Below, piece after piece: positions 16,000-29,200 of a DNA stretch of 64,000 nucleotides. How positions within the stretch are numbered: position 1 is the stretch's first letter; the number at the start of each line of letters is the position of its first letter. Location of the stretch: contig NC_134367.1 of NCBI RefSeq assembly GCF_035582795.1, forward strand, positions 1,118,501 to 1,182,500, written 5' to 3'. The notes beneath the pieces were generated by a model that saw only the letters and a program-made list of their open reading frames with translations, was not told the origin of the DNA and did not search any database. The position numbers and the translations under genes are program-made. The stretch is from Mycteria americana (taxonomy: Eukaryota; Chordata; Aves; Ciconiiformes; Ciconiidae).

Positions 16000-17000
16000 T
16001 GGGGTTCAGCCCAGAGCAGGGATCTTGTTTGTCTTCTGCTTCATATTTCATGTGTTTTCCATGACTTGAGAGAAGCCAGCAAAGGAAAAAAGGGGTTTTA
16101 GGGCAGCAGGCAAATGGGCTCTGCTCTGAGCGTGGGATGGAGGAAGCGGCCTTTGCTCGCCAGCCTTTTTGAGGAAGTTCAGGGGACCTGTGTGTGCTGC
16201 AAGGGTTGAACAGGGAGGGTAGGAAGGAGGCAGGGGGGTCAGAGCAGAAGCAGGTGGGGAAGGAGGAGGCATCCGGGGGGGATGCAGGGGCAGACTGATG
16301 TCTGCAAGAGGTGCGAAGCCCGGCTTCGAGAGCTGGCAGCAGAGCTGGATGGGGAGGGACGTGCTGCCTGCTGTAGGGACAGGGCCCCTTCCCCGCTGCG
16401 AGCCTGTGCCCGGGCTGGGAAACGCTCCCCGCAGCCGGGGCTGACCCTGCCCGCCCTGGGCAGGACCCAGCCCCCCGTGGGCCAGGATGCCTGCGCCCCC
16501 CTGAAGCCCAGCCGTGCCGGGGGCTGCGGGCTGGGGCGGCTGCGGGGCTGTGCGCGCACCGGCAGGCTGCTGCCATTTGCTTCCCTGCTCTGGAGACGGG
16601 ACCGGGCTGGGATGTGTCAGAGCAAGAGTGCAGGGCCGAAGGGGAGGTGGGAAGGCGGCCCTGCGGTTGCCTTTGTGCGGCCTAAGGGGAGGTGGGAGGG
16701 CAGCCCTGCGCCGTGGCCTCGGCAGCTGAAGTGGATAATTTGGGGAACATCACTGATAATTACCTTTTCCGTGGCATACTCTCTGTCAGCATTAATGGGG
16801 GTGCAGAAGCAATGGGGGTGCCAGGTTGCAGTCCTCGGGCTGGCGGCGCAGGCAGCTTGGGTGGTGCCGCCCGCCTCCCGCACCGCTCCTTAGGGAGTGT
16901 GGCAGCACTGGGGCGACGAGCGGCATTCCTGCGGCATCCTGCTCTGTCCCCGAGCCTAGGAGGAGTTTCCTTTTCCTGTCTATAGAGTGATGGTGGGTGA
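16000..17000. other. Intergenic / putative GVIN 5' intron, nothing recognised
   Basis: GC-rich sequence with a short imperfect tandem duplication at about 16636-16712 (GAAGGGGAGGTGGGA and GCCCTGCG repeated). The 203-codon frame across it shows no conserved domain. Confidence 0.4.
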
Positions 17001-17060
17001 GACAGGCACGCTCCCCCCCCCCGATAAAGACCGGGGCTTTTAACACGGCGGTCACCGCCC

Positions 17061-17210
17061 TTTCGCGCCTCATTTTCGCGCCCTTTCCGCCCTGCCGTGC
17101 CCCCCGGCACGTACACAGCGGGGCAGGGGGAGCAGGAGAGGCGGGAGCCCTTGCTCAGCAGACAGGGGCCACAGCCAATGAGGCGCCTGGGCTCGGAGAA
17201 GCTTCTAGAC
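17061..17210 (+). promoter_or_regulatory. Orphan CpG promoter: paired E2F sites, CCAAT box, heat-shock-like element
   Basis: Two TTTCGCGC E2F sites (17061-17068 and 17074-17081) lie 13 bases apart. A CCAAT box is at 17175-17179 and GAAGCTTCTAGA, a near-consensus heat-shock element, begins at 17198. All sit immediately upstream of an ATG in good context at 17212. This arrangement is typical of a proliferation- or stress-linked housekeeping promoter, yet no known gene follows. Confidence 0.5.
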
Positions 17211-17211
17211 C

Positions 17212-17598
17212 ATGGCCGATGGTGGCCGCGGCTCCGACGCGACCCGGGGAGTAAATGGGGCGGCGCCGGAGCCCCCCCCGGAGTGGTGTGCTCAGGGCAG
17301 CGGGGCGGTGCTCGGGCCCCCTGCCCTGGGGCTGGGCTGGCACCGGAGGAAACCTCCCGGGATGGAGTGCCCTCGCCTCTGGGGAGTGATTTCTCCTGGC
17401 TCCATCCTTGAGCGAGCCCCCGGCCCCCGGGTGAGCGACTGCATCTGCTGGGTACCCACGGGGAGAGTTTCCCCCTTGGTGAGGGGGGGTGTGCGCGCGC
17501 TGTGGGTCGTCATTCTGTGTGTAGTGCCGTGTCAGGACAGGACCCCGACTGACACCTCGAACCTGTCGTGTGTGAAATGTTACTGGAGTGTTGACTGA
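17212..17598 (+). CDS. Hypothetical 128-residue ORF behind the orphan promoter
   Basis: This starts ACCATGG and encodes MADGGRGSDATRG, then a Gly/Pro-rich stretch and a Cys/Trp-containing end, stopping at TGA. An AATAAA follows 59 bases later at 17657-17662, with a GT-rich downstream element. The set of promoter, Kozak start, ORF and poly(A) signal within 700 bases is gene-like, but the protein resembles nothing I know and its composition is what GC-rich DNA yields by chance. It could be a noncoding transcript or a 5' exon. Confidence 0.25.
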   Translation: MADGGRGSDATRGVNGAAPEPPPEWCAQGSGAVLGPPALGLGWHRRKPPGMECPRLWGVISPGSILERAPGPRVSDCICWVPTGRVSPLVRGGVRALWVVILCVVPCQDRTPTDTSNLSCVKCYWSVD

Positions 17599-17656
17599 TT
17601 TTGGTTTACCCCTGGTCCTCATTGGTTTCTGTTGTGTGGTTTTGGCTGTTTTGTGA

Positions 17657-17662
17657 AATAAA
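17657..17662 (+). promoter_or_regulatory. Poly(A) signal of the orphan unit
   Basis: AATAAA is followed within 30 bases by GTTGTGTGAGCTTGT, a good GT-rich downstream element. It lies 59 bases after the ORF stop. Confidence 0.45.
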
Positions 17663-18087
17663 GTTGTGTGAGCTTGTCCCTCGTTTGAGTTTGTTTCAGT
17701 GTACCTCCGTGACAGTGGGATTCACCTCTCCCAGCCTCTCCCACGGTCTAAACTTCACCACCCAAAGTGCGCTGGTCCCTGGTGCAGCCCCTCCAAGGCA
17801 CAAGCACTTCCCGAGCCCAGTTCCCCTGGGGCAGAGCTGGGGAAAACACTCTTGAGGGGGCTGTTCCCATGAAACGGGGTGCAGGCAGTCCCATGGCAGG
17901 TCGTGCTGCCAGCCTTATTGCTTCTCTCGTTTGCTTCCAAGGAAGAAAGCGATCCTGAGTTATTCCATAAATATGCTTAGTGGTCCTCTGCGTCCACTAA
18001 TGCAATTGTGTGTGGCATTTTCCTTATTCTTGAAGAAGTGAAGCCATGCTGGGACTTCAAAGTGTGCCCGGGTGCTAGTTCAGGAGC

Positions 18088-20543
18088 ACAGGTTATTTTC
18101 TCCTCTCTCCTTCCAGTTGTGGGCAGCGACACAAGAAGGAACAGAGACGCCCAATCTATTAACGCATGGCTCCGTGGCTGGTGTCATCGCCACGGATTTG
18201 GTTTTTTTGACAACGGGATGGCCTACACAGCACCAGGTTTGGTGGCGTCTGATGGGATTCATCTTTCTCAAAGGGGAAAGAGAATCTTTGCTCAGGAACT
18301 TGCGGGGCTCATCGACAGAGCTTTAAACTAGACTCAAAGGGGGAGGGGGATAATATCAGGCTTGCCCGAGGGAAGCTGAGGGACGACGTGCCATGGTTAG
18401 AGGGAGCGGGTGCCAGCGAGGGCACTTGGCCTGTGTCTCTGAGATGTGTGGGGTATGCCGGGGCACAGCCGAAGTCAAACAGAGTTGAGCTAGGGGATAC
18501 TGAGGCAACAGGAGCCAAGAAGGAAATGCCAGTGAAACGCCTCAAAGCACACAAGGGGTGTTCCCCTATGAAGGAAACACAGACGACAGCCCAGCTGAAG
18601 TGCCTCTACACCAATGCACGCAGCATGGGCAACAAGCAGGAGGAGTTGGAAGCCATTGTACATCAGGAAAACTATGATATGGTGGCCATCACGGAAACGT
18701 GGTGGGATGACTCGCACAACTGGAGTGCGGCGATGGATGGCTATAAGCTCTTCAGGAGGGATAGGCGAGGCAGGAGAGGCGGTGGGGTAGCCCTATACGT
18801 CAGGGAGAGTCTGGATAGTTTAGAGCTCGATGATGATGATGATAGGGTGGAGTGTCTATGGGTGAGAATCAGGGGGAAGGCCAACAAGGCAGATATTGTG
18901 GTGGGAGTCTGTTACAGACCCCCCAGCCAGGATGAGGAGACAGATGACCTATTCCATAAGCAGCTGGGAGAAGCCTCACGATCGCTAGCCCTTGTTCTTG
19001 TGGGGGACTTCAACCTGCCGGCTGTCTGCTGGAAATACAGCAGAGAGGAAACAGTCTAGGAGGTTCCTGGAGTGTGTGGCAGAGACCTTCCTGACACAGC
19101 TGGTGAGGGAGCCAACGAGGGAAGGGGCCCGCTGGACCTCTTGTTCATGAACAGAGAAGGACTTGTGAGCCATGTGATGGTTGGAGGCCGTCTTGGGCAG
19201 AGTGATCACGAAATGATAGAGTTTTTGATATGTGGAGAAGTGGCGAGGGGGGTCAGCAGAACTGCCACCTTAGACTTCCGGAGGGCGGACTTTGGCCTGT
19301 TTAGGAGACTGGTCGAGAGAGTCCCCTGGGAGGCAGCCCTAATGGGCAAAGGGGTCCAGGAAGGCTGGACATTCTTTAAGGAGGAAGTCCTAAAGGCACA
19401 AGAGCGGGCTGTCCCCAGGTGCCGAAAGACGAGCCGGCGGGGAAGACGACCGGCCTGGCTGAACAGAGAGCTCTGGCTCAAACTCAGGAAAAAGAGGAGA
19501 GTCTGTGACCTCTGGAAGAAGGGGCGGGCAACTCAGGAGGACTACAAAGGTGTAGCGAGGCTGTGCAGGGAGAACATTAGAAGGGCCAAAACTGAGCTAG
19601 AGCTCAGTCTGGCTGCTGCTGTAAAAGACAACAAAAAACACTTCTTCAAATACATTAGCGGCAAAAGGAGAGCTCAGGAGAATCTCCAGTCCCTAGTAGA
19701 CGGGGGAGGGAACACAGTGACCAAGGATGAGGAAAAGGCTGAGGTACTTAATGCCTTCTTTGCCTCAGTCTTTAATAGCAGGGCCGACTGTTCTCTGGGT
19801 ACCCAGCCCCTGGAGTTGGAAGATAGGGACGGGGACCAGAATGGAGCCCCCATAATCCAGGGGGAAATGGTGAGTGACCTGCTGCACCACTTAGACACTC
19901 ACAAGTCTATGGGGCCTGATGAGATCCACCCGAGAGATCCATCCTGGCTTGTATCAAAAATAGCATGGCCAGCAGGACTAGGGCAGCGATCGTCCCCTGT
20001 ACCCGGCACTGGTGAGGCCGCACCTCGAATGCTGTGTTCAGTGTTGGGCCCCCCACTACAAGAGAGACATTGAGGGGCTGGAGCGTGTCCAGAGAAGGGC
20101 AACGGAGCTGGGGAAGGGTCTGGGGCACAAGGCTGATGGGGAGCGGCTGAGGGACCTGGGGTTGTTGAGCCTGGAGAAGAGGAGGCTGAGGGGAGACCTC
20201 ATCGCTCTCTACAGCTGCCTGAAAGGAGGGTGTAGAGAGGTGGGGTCGGTCTCTTCTCCCAGGTAACAAGTGATAGGACAAGAGGAAATGGCCTCAAGTT
20301 GCGCCAGGGGAGGTTTAGACTGGATATTGGGAAATTTTACTTCACTGAAAGGGTTGTCCAGCACTGGAACAGGCTGCCCAGGGCAGTGGTGGAGTCCCCA
20401 TCCCTGGGGGTATTTAAAAGCCGTTTGGATGAGGTGCTTAGGGACATGGTGTAGTGGTGGTCTTGGTAGTGTTAGGTTCATGGTTGGACTCGATGATCTT
20501 AAGGGTCTTTTCCAACCTAAACGATTCTGTGATTCTGTGATTC
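18088..20543 (+). mobile_element. CR1 LINE with ORF1 esterase end, endonuclease and internal deletion
   Basis: This is the longest CR1 here. It opens inside ORF1 with the C-terminal esterase part (NRDAQSINAWLRGWCHRHGF, DGIHLSQRGKRIF, stop near 18330). ORF2 follows with the APE-type endonuclease: KCLYTNARS, ITETWW, VGVCYRPPS, GDFNLP and SDHEMIEF are all visible. The frame is broken near 19057 by a stop with a compensating shift that returns near 19127. The linker up to MGPDEIHPR at 19930 is open. At about 19934 the reverse transcriptase is missing and the sequence jumps to the 3' end, finishing with ATTCTGTG units. It lies in the putative GVIN 5' intron, same strand. Confidence 0.93.
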
Positions 20544-22200
20544 AGGGTCTGGCGGGGCTGGAGTTAATGTTGTCCATCGCAGCCGTGCGGTGCTGTTTTG
20601 GGCATTTGAGACTGAAACAGTGTTGGTAATGGGCCAACGGGCGAGAAGTTGCGCAGGGACAGCGCTGCGTGGTGTTGTGCTCAGCAAACAAAGCTGGGGG
20701 GAAGGAGGAGGAAGGGGAGATGTTGGTGGCTGCGGCGTTTGCCTTCCCAAGCAGCCGTCACGTGTGCTGAGGGAGTGGCTTCCCAGGGAGCGGCTGGACA
20801 TCTGCCCGCTGATGGGAATTAGTGAATAAACACCCTACTTTGCTTTGTGAGCACACGCAGCTTTCCTTCGCTGGCTAAACTCTCCTTATCTCGACCCAGG
20901 AGTTTTTCTTGCTTTTGCTTTTCTACTTCTCTCCCCTGTCCCGCTGGCAGGACTGCACTGCTGGTGGGTGCTTAGTTCCCAGCGGAGGCCAACCCACCAT
21001 GGTGTTTGAGGGCTTGAGCTTCACCCACAGCAGCAGATGCATGATCTGGCCAGTGGTGGGACAGGGCACATGCTGCCGCATTGTCAGCGCCGTTCCCCCA
21101 GGCTCTGCCACATCCCGACTTTGTCTTGAGGCTGGCTGAGCCTGACCGGAGAGCACAGATGTCAACTGGACAGCCTGTTTATCTGGAGCTGGGACTTTTC
21201 CACAGGTCTCCAGGCTTTGCTCTCGCAGACCAGCCTACTCTTCATTCTTCAGCCAGCTGTCCATCCTTCCACATCTTCTCCCCTCAAGAAAGCAGGCATG
21301 AGCCCTGCACCCTCCCTTGCTGGTGGCTGGGTGGTGGTCGCAGGAGGGCCAGTATTTGAGAGGTCAGCAGGTAGCTGGGTACTGGGGGAGGATCCCTATG
21401 CTGGGGAATCCTTTTTAAATTACAGTCAGATTGAGCTTTGACTTCGTGGCCAGGCGTGGTCTTCCTCCCCATGATGTTATGGTGTACAAGCATTACAGTC
21501 CTGTCCTGAGGCACCTTCTGGGCACCTTTTGCTGTGTGCAGAAGAGACTCTGGAAGCAGGAGATAGGTACTTTGCAAACTGTCCCTGGGTTAATGTACAC
21601 AATGGGTATGTGGGTTCAGGTCCCAGGCAAAGTTCAGGTCCTAGTCTGGTCACCACCCCAAAAAGACCCTGATGAGTCTTTGCTGGCTGGGCAATTGTCA
21701 CTGGTGGAGAAGGGGTGGCCTCCACCGCTCCCTGGAATGAATCCTCTGCGTTGATGGGTTGCCATCTCCTGACTGTCTGGTCTTCTCCTTTAGGATTTTG
21801 GGCCTTTCCTTCCTGGTGTTTTGCCTCTTCAGTTGTTGAGGTGGTCCCCATCTTCTTCTTAACACCCCAGCCTTGTCTACCAGGCCTGCCATGTGATGGT
21901 GTGCTGCCTCAGTTGAGCTGCAGACCTTGGCTGCCTGTGTCCTCTGGAAAAGTCAAGCATCTGACCAAAAGGAGTATCTGCTGTGAGGTGAGATGAATCA
22001 GACCCCATATCCGTTGAGCGTATTGCCTAAATCTTCACTGACTTTAAAGGAAAAGCTGACGCTGAAGGCTCTGAAAGGGTCCAAGAGCCCAGTCACAAGC
22101 ACCTCTGATCAATATCTGTGTTGGTAAGAATCTTACGTCATTGGTGGGACGAAAGCTGAATGCATGGGAAGGTTTGGTGCGCTGAATAAATCTCTTCAGT
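20544..22200. other. Putative GVIN 5' intron, nothing recognised
   Basis: Mixed-composition sequence without recognisable coding, repeat or promoter content. Confidence 0.4.
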
Positions 22201-22505
22201 ATCCAACTGAATTGAGACAGAGACAATTATCAGGTTTGTATGACAGTATAAAAAAAAAAAGGTGTAAAGGCACGTGTACAGTGAGAGCGTCAGCTTGATT
22301 AAGGTTAGCAGTCAAGGACCTTTCCAATGCATATGGGATAATAAGCGAGGGGGGAAACGATAAACAGGGACACAAACAACACAGGGACACAAACTTGGAT
22401 AGACAGGGGGTCCTGGAGACAATGCCAAAGACCCAAAGTCTCCAGTCACTAATGATGGGCCAACAGGATGCTCCAGGCACAGCTCTGGACAGGGACAACT
22501 TGGAT

Positions 22506-22760
22506 TTTTCCCATCCACTGGGGTGGGAATGATGTGTGTCCTGAGAACCAGCTCCTGGGGGGGAACAGGCGTGAGTGAGGGGCTCCGCACTGGCAGCTGG
22601 AGTGGGACCACAGGTCACAGCCTGTGTGCCTGGTGCTGGGTATTCGGGGTGAGTGTGTCCTATGAGCGTGGGATGCCAGTGAGATGAGCGTGTGCCTCTG
22701 CTAGTGAGCACCAAGCTGGACCAGCCAGCGAGGAGGAGACCTGTGAGGCTGGTAAGAGGG
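22506..22760. repeat. Unclassified repeat shared with 32514-32745
   Basis: A stretch upstream of the GVIN coding exon matches one downstream of it in the same orientation. Shared blocks include CACTGGGGTGGGAATG, GGCAGCTGGAG, GGTCACAGCC, TGCCTGGTGC and AAGCTGGACCAGCC. It is either a duplicated gene flank or two copies of an interspersed (perhaps LTR-derived) repeat. Confidence 0.55.
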
Positions 22761-22928
22761 TGCAGGATGCATGCAGGGGTGTTGGATGGACAGAGGGGCT
22801 GTGCCGGTGCTCGAGGGATCCAGAATGCGCACGGCTGTCTGTACTTACGTATTTATCAGTCCTGTTGGGTATACGTGAGTGCTGTTGAAGGCAGCACATT
22901 GTCCGTGGCAGGTTGTGTTCCCAAGTCA

Positions 22929-22982
22929 GAGTGTGTGTCTGTGTGTGTCTGTGTGTCTCTGTGTGTGTGTGTGTGTGTGTGT
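22929..22982. repeat. (TG)n microsatellite
   Basis: An interrupted TG array with occasional TCTG units lies about 230 bases upstream of the GVIN coding exon. Confidence 0.9.
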
Positions 22983-23213
22983 TGTCTACGGGCTACACAC
23001 TCAGCTTTGGGGTTGAACCTGCACATGGGAAAGCAGCAGGCACATCCATTGTCCCGGGACAGAGACCGCCAGGTCTTGGGGCATCCCAGGCTGGGCTCCA
23101 GCAGCTGGGTAGGAGGAATCCCCAGCGCCGGAGCTGCTGGAGAGCCCTCTTATAAGAGGCTGGGGCCTCTTACAACATACCTTAAAGAAAGTCTGTTTTC
23201 TTCTTCCACAGCC

Positions 23214-26200
23214 ATGGGTTCACAGGAGGAAATACTAGAGGATGATGAAAAGGCATATCTTGCTAAAAAACTACTGGCAGAAGCATGTGAGAAAGAAGGA
23301 CTGGATGATGGATACTGGCTCCCCAAACTGTCGGAGATACTGGGAGTCAAGTCCAGAGAAGCCCTGAAACATCTGCAGTATGAAGACTACCTTAAGCTGG
23401 AGTGCAAAGTACGGTATGCCTGGGAAAGAAAGGCACTCCGAAAACTCCTGGAACTAACAGACGACAAAGCAACTTTTGAGGACCTGCAGAAGGAGCGCTT
23501 GGAGATGACAAAGCAGAGACAAGAAGCAGCCAAGCTAGCCCTGAAGGAGCTGAAAGAAATGCACAAGAGCCGCAGCCACAGCAGGGACGTTATAAGACAG
23601 AAAGAGGAGGCTCTGTGGCAAGCCATGGAGATTCCCAAAGAGTATTGGGCACCAGCACAGAAGTCATTGGTGGATGTGCTGGAAAGCATCCAGAAGCAGC
23701 TGGAGAAGCAGGAGTCATCAGTGGGCAGGGGTGAGAACGTCTCCGAGACGGAGGTCCTGAGGCGGGCATCGGGGGGACTGGCCCTGCAGGGCATTTACAG
23801 AACTAGCAGCCTTACGGATGTGCTGGCAAAGCGAGACCAGCTCATCAGGGTTCCCGATGGATTCAAGCTTGCCGGTCCAGAGCAAGGGTCGCTGCTTGAG
23901 AGGAAGGAGTTCTCCTCCTCTGCAGCAGAAGCCACTTTCACGAAGTCCATGGAGCAGCTGGGGTTCAGCATCAGCGTTTCTGCCAAAGCCGGGTTCTGGG
24001 GGTTTAATGTTGAAGCTAACGTAGATTACAGCAAGTCCTCGCGATCGGAGGACACCCACCAGTCCCGCTCTGAGCAGAGCTACCTTTGCACCACCAAGTA
24101 CCAGTACATCCCTCTGGCCTCCTGCTACTTCCAAAAGCATCAGCTTTACCTCTCAGATGCGGCCCTGCAGGAGCTGAAAGACATCGAGCATCTTTTGAGC
24201 ATCACTGAGGAAGCAGACAGGCCCAACATGCTGAAGAGCAGGTGTGCGAGCTTCTTCAGCAGGTTTGGGTCCCACGTAAACCAGGGTCCCCTCCACTTTG
24301 GGGGGATATTCTGGTGGAAGGCATCTACAGAAGGGTTCAGAGCTGAGCAGCGGGAAGAGATGAAGCGACAAGCATCTGAAGCACTGAACTCCTACATTGG
24401 GGCCAGCTTCAGCGGCTTCAGTGTCAGTGTGGGAGTGGACGTGGACGTTTCGAAATCCAGCTCACAGGCTTCTTTTCAGGGAAGAGATGGAAAGAGTGCC
24501 TACACAGCGGTTCAGGTCTACGTGACCAACACAGGGGGCCCATCAGAGACAGATTCTCTTCTTCAGTGGAAACTGGGGCTTGTAACTAATAACACAACCT
24601 GGTGCGTTATCGACCGAGGCTTTCAGCTGATCCCGGTGTGGGATATAATCAAGTTCAATCACAGCAGTGATTTTAAGTCCATCTATCAAATGAGCAGCAG
24701 TCTCAGGGCTGCGTATGAAGCGCTAACGAATCACAGTGTCGGCACCATGTTTGGAGAGGAACTGGTCAGTGCAGTGGAAGAAGCCAGAGCTTTCATGGAG
24801 TGTGTGAAGGCCTGGGAGGTGGCGGTGGATGAAAGGAAACTGCTCACACTGATAGATTTCAAACAGAATCTGAATGAAAAAACAAAAAACCATAGTGTCT
24901 GGATCAACGTATGTCTGTCGGACAAAGCACTGCAGGAGTTCCTGGTGAATATCGTTCTGCTTTGCAAGAAGTCACCTCCAGAAAACACCACCTATATCAA
25001 GTCTCTGTTGAGGTGCCTCCTGGATCCTCATGTCTATTCTGTCAAGGACTTCCCCAGGTCTTCCTTCATTATGCAATGGATCTTCCATACTGAGCACACA
25101 CTTCCCCAAACTCCCAATGTTTCTGAGCTTGAAGATCTTACCAAGACACTGCTGCAAATGAAGGAGTACATCCAGGAAGTCACCTACGCACCAGAAACCT
25201 CTGCATCTGCCATTCATGAAGCAAAGATAAAAGCCACCTTGACTGCAAGCCTAGCTGTTTATTCCTTACTCCAGTTTCTCCAGGAAAGGGCACAGAAAGA
25301 CATAGAACTGTTGGTGCTCCTAATTACAACCAGCGCGGGATACCAGGTGGAAAGGAGCACTTTTCAGTACCTCCTTGGATGTCCAGAAATTAACTTCATG
25401 ATAAATGAAATGCAAATGGGGCATAAGGAATATCTGAGTCTGAAGGAGCAAGATGTTTACAGAGCCCATGCCTTCCTGCTGCTGACGGGTCTAACTGTAA
25501 CATCCGAATATAAAGAGATGTCCCTTAAGCAGAAGAATGAGCGTTTAGTTTTCATGGAAGATCACATGAAAAACTTATGGTCCACAGAGATAAAAACTCT
25601 CCTTGAAAAGCACAGTGCATTCAAAGACTGGGAGATGCTGGAAAGCAACTTGCATTCCTTCATCAGTGGGCACTTGGATGACACATGTGACGATCTGAAG
25701 AAACACAGTATAATCAAAGACATAGAAGACACTTTTCAAAGAACAGAGCCTTCCAGTCAGTCCAAATCCAAATCAGACGGCAGTGAATCCAAGGCAAATC
25801 AAGCCATTGCAAACGAAGAGTTCCTCCACTTACTTCAGCGCCTTGGACTAGAAAGTTACTATCCAAGAAAAATGGGGACGGAAGATTTCCACATCATATA
25901 CAAGACATCTTTACATGACAGCCAGCCCAGAAAGGACAATGAACTACCATTTTACTTCTTGCAAAAGCTATTAACTGTGGATTATCGGGTGAGGTACCTG
26001 ACTTGCAAGGATGAGAGCAACCCAGGGCTTGCACCCGTGCCAAAAACCGCAGAGCAAGAGCATGAACCCTCGGATTCCTTTGATGACTTTTTCACTGATT
26101 TGGAGGAAGAAGCCCCTGAATCTGCAACCAGGGATGGTCATGTGCACCCCATGGACCTTCAGATGGCAATTTTTCATTGCGCTGATGATTTCATGAGACA

Positions 26201-29200
26201 GTACATTTCAACAAAGCTTGCTTTCTGCCAATTTGCGCTTCCTCTCCTGGTACCAAACCCATGCACTTCACAGATAGAGTTCCCCCTCTGGTCCCTCAGC
26301 CAAATAAAAAAGAGCTGGAAAGGGACTGAGAAGTTGGGAAAGCAGGGCAAAATTAACAGTTACAAAAACAAACTCATTTATCAGGCAGAGACACCCATCG
26401 TGTCCTTCATACGGATTGGCAGTTCTCCTTCCTCTTCCAAGTCTCAGATCCTCAATGCTCTGCTGAGCAAACAAAAGCATGACATTTTTTTCCACCGACA
26501 TTGCAAAGGCAGCACCAAAGACTGCTTGCTGATGAAAGGTGTTGTGGAGATCTCCTGGTACTGTCCCCGGGGCAGCGATGATGACAGCTTTGACTGCTGT
26601 GTTGCTTTCTGTAACCTGCATGGAGATGCAAGGGATCACGCAGAACAGCTACAGTTTTTACAGGAGATAGCTGCTGTGAACGTGGCTCTTGTATCTGAGT
26701 CTGATCAGAGTGACAAGAAAGGGATGAAAATTTTACGTGACCTGTGGCAGTCACAAAGGCCTTTGGTTTGTCTTTTCACTGAAAAAGAGAATGTTGCACC
26801 TGGCCGATCTAGCCAAAACATAAGAATAGGTATCAAAAACAGAAACGAAGCAGAATTAATGGGTGAGCTGACAAAAATAATCAAGAATCTCCTGGAAGGA
26901 TCTAACATGCTTTTCAGCCTTGACGCCTGCCTGGACAAAGCTCGCAAGCACGGGTTCTTAGTCGATGAAGATACAGACGCGTGTGTGACAGGCAAAGAAA
27001 AGGCAAAGGCGCTGGTGAAGCTTCTGAAGAAAGAGAAGTTGTCTGAGATCAAATCCCAGCTACTGCCTCTTCAAGGAAAACTGTGGTACACATGGTGCCA
27101 AAAGGACAAAGAACTCACTCGTTTGCAGGAAAAGAGGAACAAGAGCATAGAGCATCATCGGAGCCAAATTGAATCAGAGAAGGCGACAATAAGAAGAAAG
27201 CAACTAGAGAAAGCATTCCCCCTCAATCAGCTGATGAAGTCAGTCCTTGGCTTTCTCCAGTCACAGCCAGCAGATACCAAGAAATATTTCCTGCAGTGGA
27301 TGAAGGTCTTTATGGATGACCTGACCTCCGATAGCCTTGATGAACTGAAGAGACAGTATCACCAGTTATGGTCTCAAATCCTGGCAATAAAGAAAAGCAA
27401 TGAAAAAAACAATCTGAAACCTCTGTTGCTGAGTAAGTTAAATGCCCTATCCAATGAAATCAACGATTCATCCATTGGCCTTGAGCATATTTTGAGAGAG
27501 GTGGGGCAGATTTATGAAGCTCTGCAATCAATGAACTCTGAGGATAAATGTTTTGTCAAACTACCTGAAATTGCAGCTGATCTGATGGTTTCAGGGTATC
27601 CTATTGAGCTGATGGATGGTGATGCTTCTTACGTACCATTACGATGGGTTGGAGCAATCTTTGACAGATTAATTGAGAAGCTAGGGGACAAACGAGTATT
27701 TGTTCTTTCAGTGCTTGGCATCCAGAGCACAGGGAAGTCAACCCTGTTGAATGCTATGTTTGGTCTTCAGTTTAATGTCAGTGCAGGGAGATGCACCCGG
27801 GGAGCCTTTATGCAGCTAATTAAAGCGGATGAGAAGCTGCAACAGGATTTGGACTTCGATTACATGCTAGTTGTTGACACAGAGGGACTTCGTGCCATAG
27901 AGATGGCCAATAAACAGTCCCTTAATCATGACAACGAGCTGGCCACCTTTGTCATTGGCATTGGCAACATGACTCTGATCAATATCTTTGGAGAAAATCC
28001 TTCAGAAATGCAAGATGTCCTTCAGATTGCTGTGCAGGCTTTTCTGAGGATGAAGCAAGTAAATCTTTCCCCTAGCTGCCTGTTTGTACATCAAAATGTG
28101 GGAGAAATAACTGCTAAGGAACAGAACATGGAAGGACAAAGACGTCTGCAGGAAAAGCTGGATGAAATGACCATGACAGCCGCCCAGCAGGAATTCTGTG
28201 ACGTCTCCTGCTTCAGTGACGTCATCCGCTTTGACGTGAACACCCACATTCATTACTTTGCTCACCTGTGGGAAGGAAATCCCCCAATGGCACCACCCAA
28301 TCCCACCTACAGCCAGAACGTCCAGGAATTAAAGAGCAAAATTCTCCAAGCTGCCAAGAAGGAGTCGCAGGGCAGCATTTTGAGGCTCTCGAGCTTGAAA
28401 GTTCGTATTAGTGACCTCTGGAATGCTTTGCTGAATGAAAACTTCATTTTCAGCTTCAAGAATTCAGTGGAGATTGCTGCATACAAGAAACTGGAAACCG
28501 CATTTAGTCAGTGGACCTGGCAGCTGAGGAGTCACATCTTGGACTTGCAAATGAAACTGGACAATAAAATTCGGAATGGGGACTTGCAGAAGGTCACCAC
28601 AGAACACCTTGAAAAACTAGTGCAAGGGACAAGTGATGCCATCACGAAAGACATGGAAAAGTATTTCAGTGAAGACAGAGACTGTGAGATACTGGTCCAG
28701 TGGAAAGGCAGCACGGAACTGAAGCTGAAAGAACTAAAAGAGTCTCTTCTTACTGAAACTAGAAAGAAGTGTGAGAATCTTATTGAACTAAAGAAGAACC
28801 AGTGTAAACTGGATGAAAGGAAGTCAGACTATGAAAATGAGCTCCTGAAAAAGAGTAGGGAGTTGGCTTTGTCTCTAAAAGGCCAGAGACTAAGTGAAAG
28901 AGAATTGAGAGACAACTTTATTTCTCTCTGGGCAATCTGGATTACTGAAGTCTCCCTTGCTGCTCCCCCTCTGGAACAGGTTGATATCGATGTGGAAATA
29001 GAAGATGTCCTTCTAGATCACTTTAAGGAGCCTAACTTACATGGACGAATCAGGACATTTCCCAAGCACAGAGTATTTTCTGTTGACTTGGAGAAACATG
29101 TCGCTAAGAAAAAACGTTGGGGCATCCTGAGTATCAGTTTTGATGATGCTGATGTGAACAACATACACCACATTACAGATAACATCATAGCGGGTGTGAG

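Noticed and set aside
16282-16893. 203-codon plus-strand frame with one hydrophobic stretch
   Set aside because: GC-driven frame with an internal DNA duplication, no recognisable domain, and competing open frames on the other strand.
22692-23213. Open frame extending the GVIN protein about 174 residues upstream
   Set aside because: It crosses a TG microsatellite and a good splice acceptor (TTCTTCCACAG) that sits two bases before a strong ATG. The family N-terminus aligns only from that ATG.
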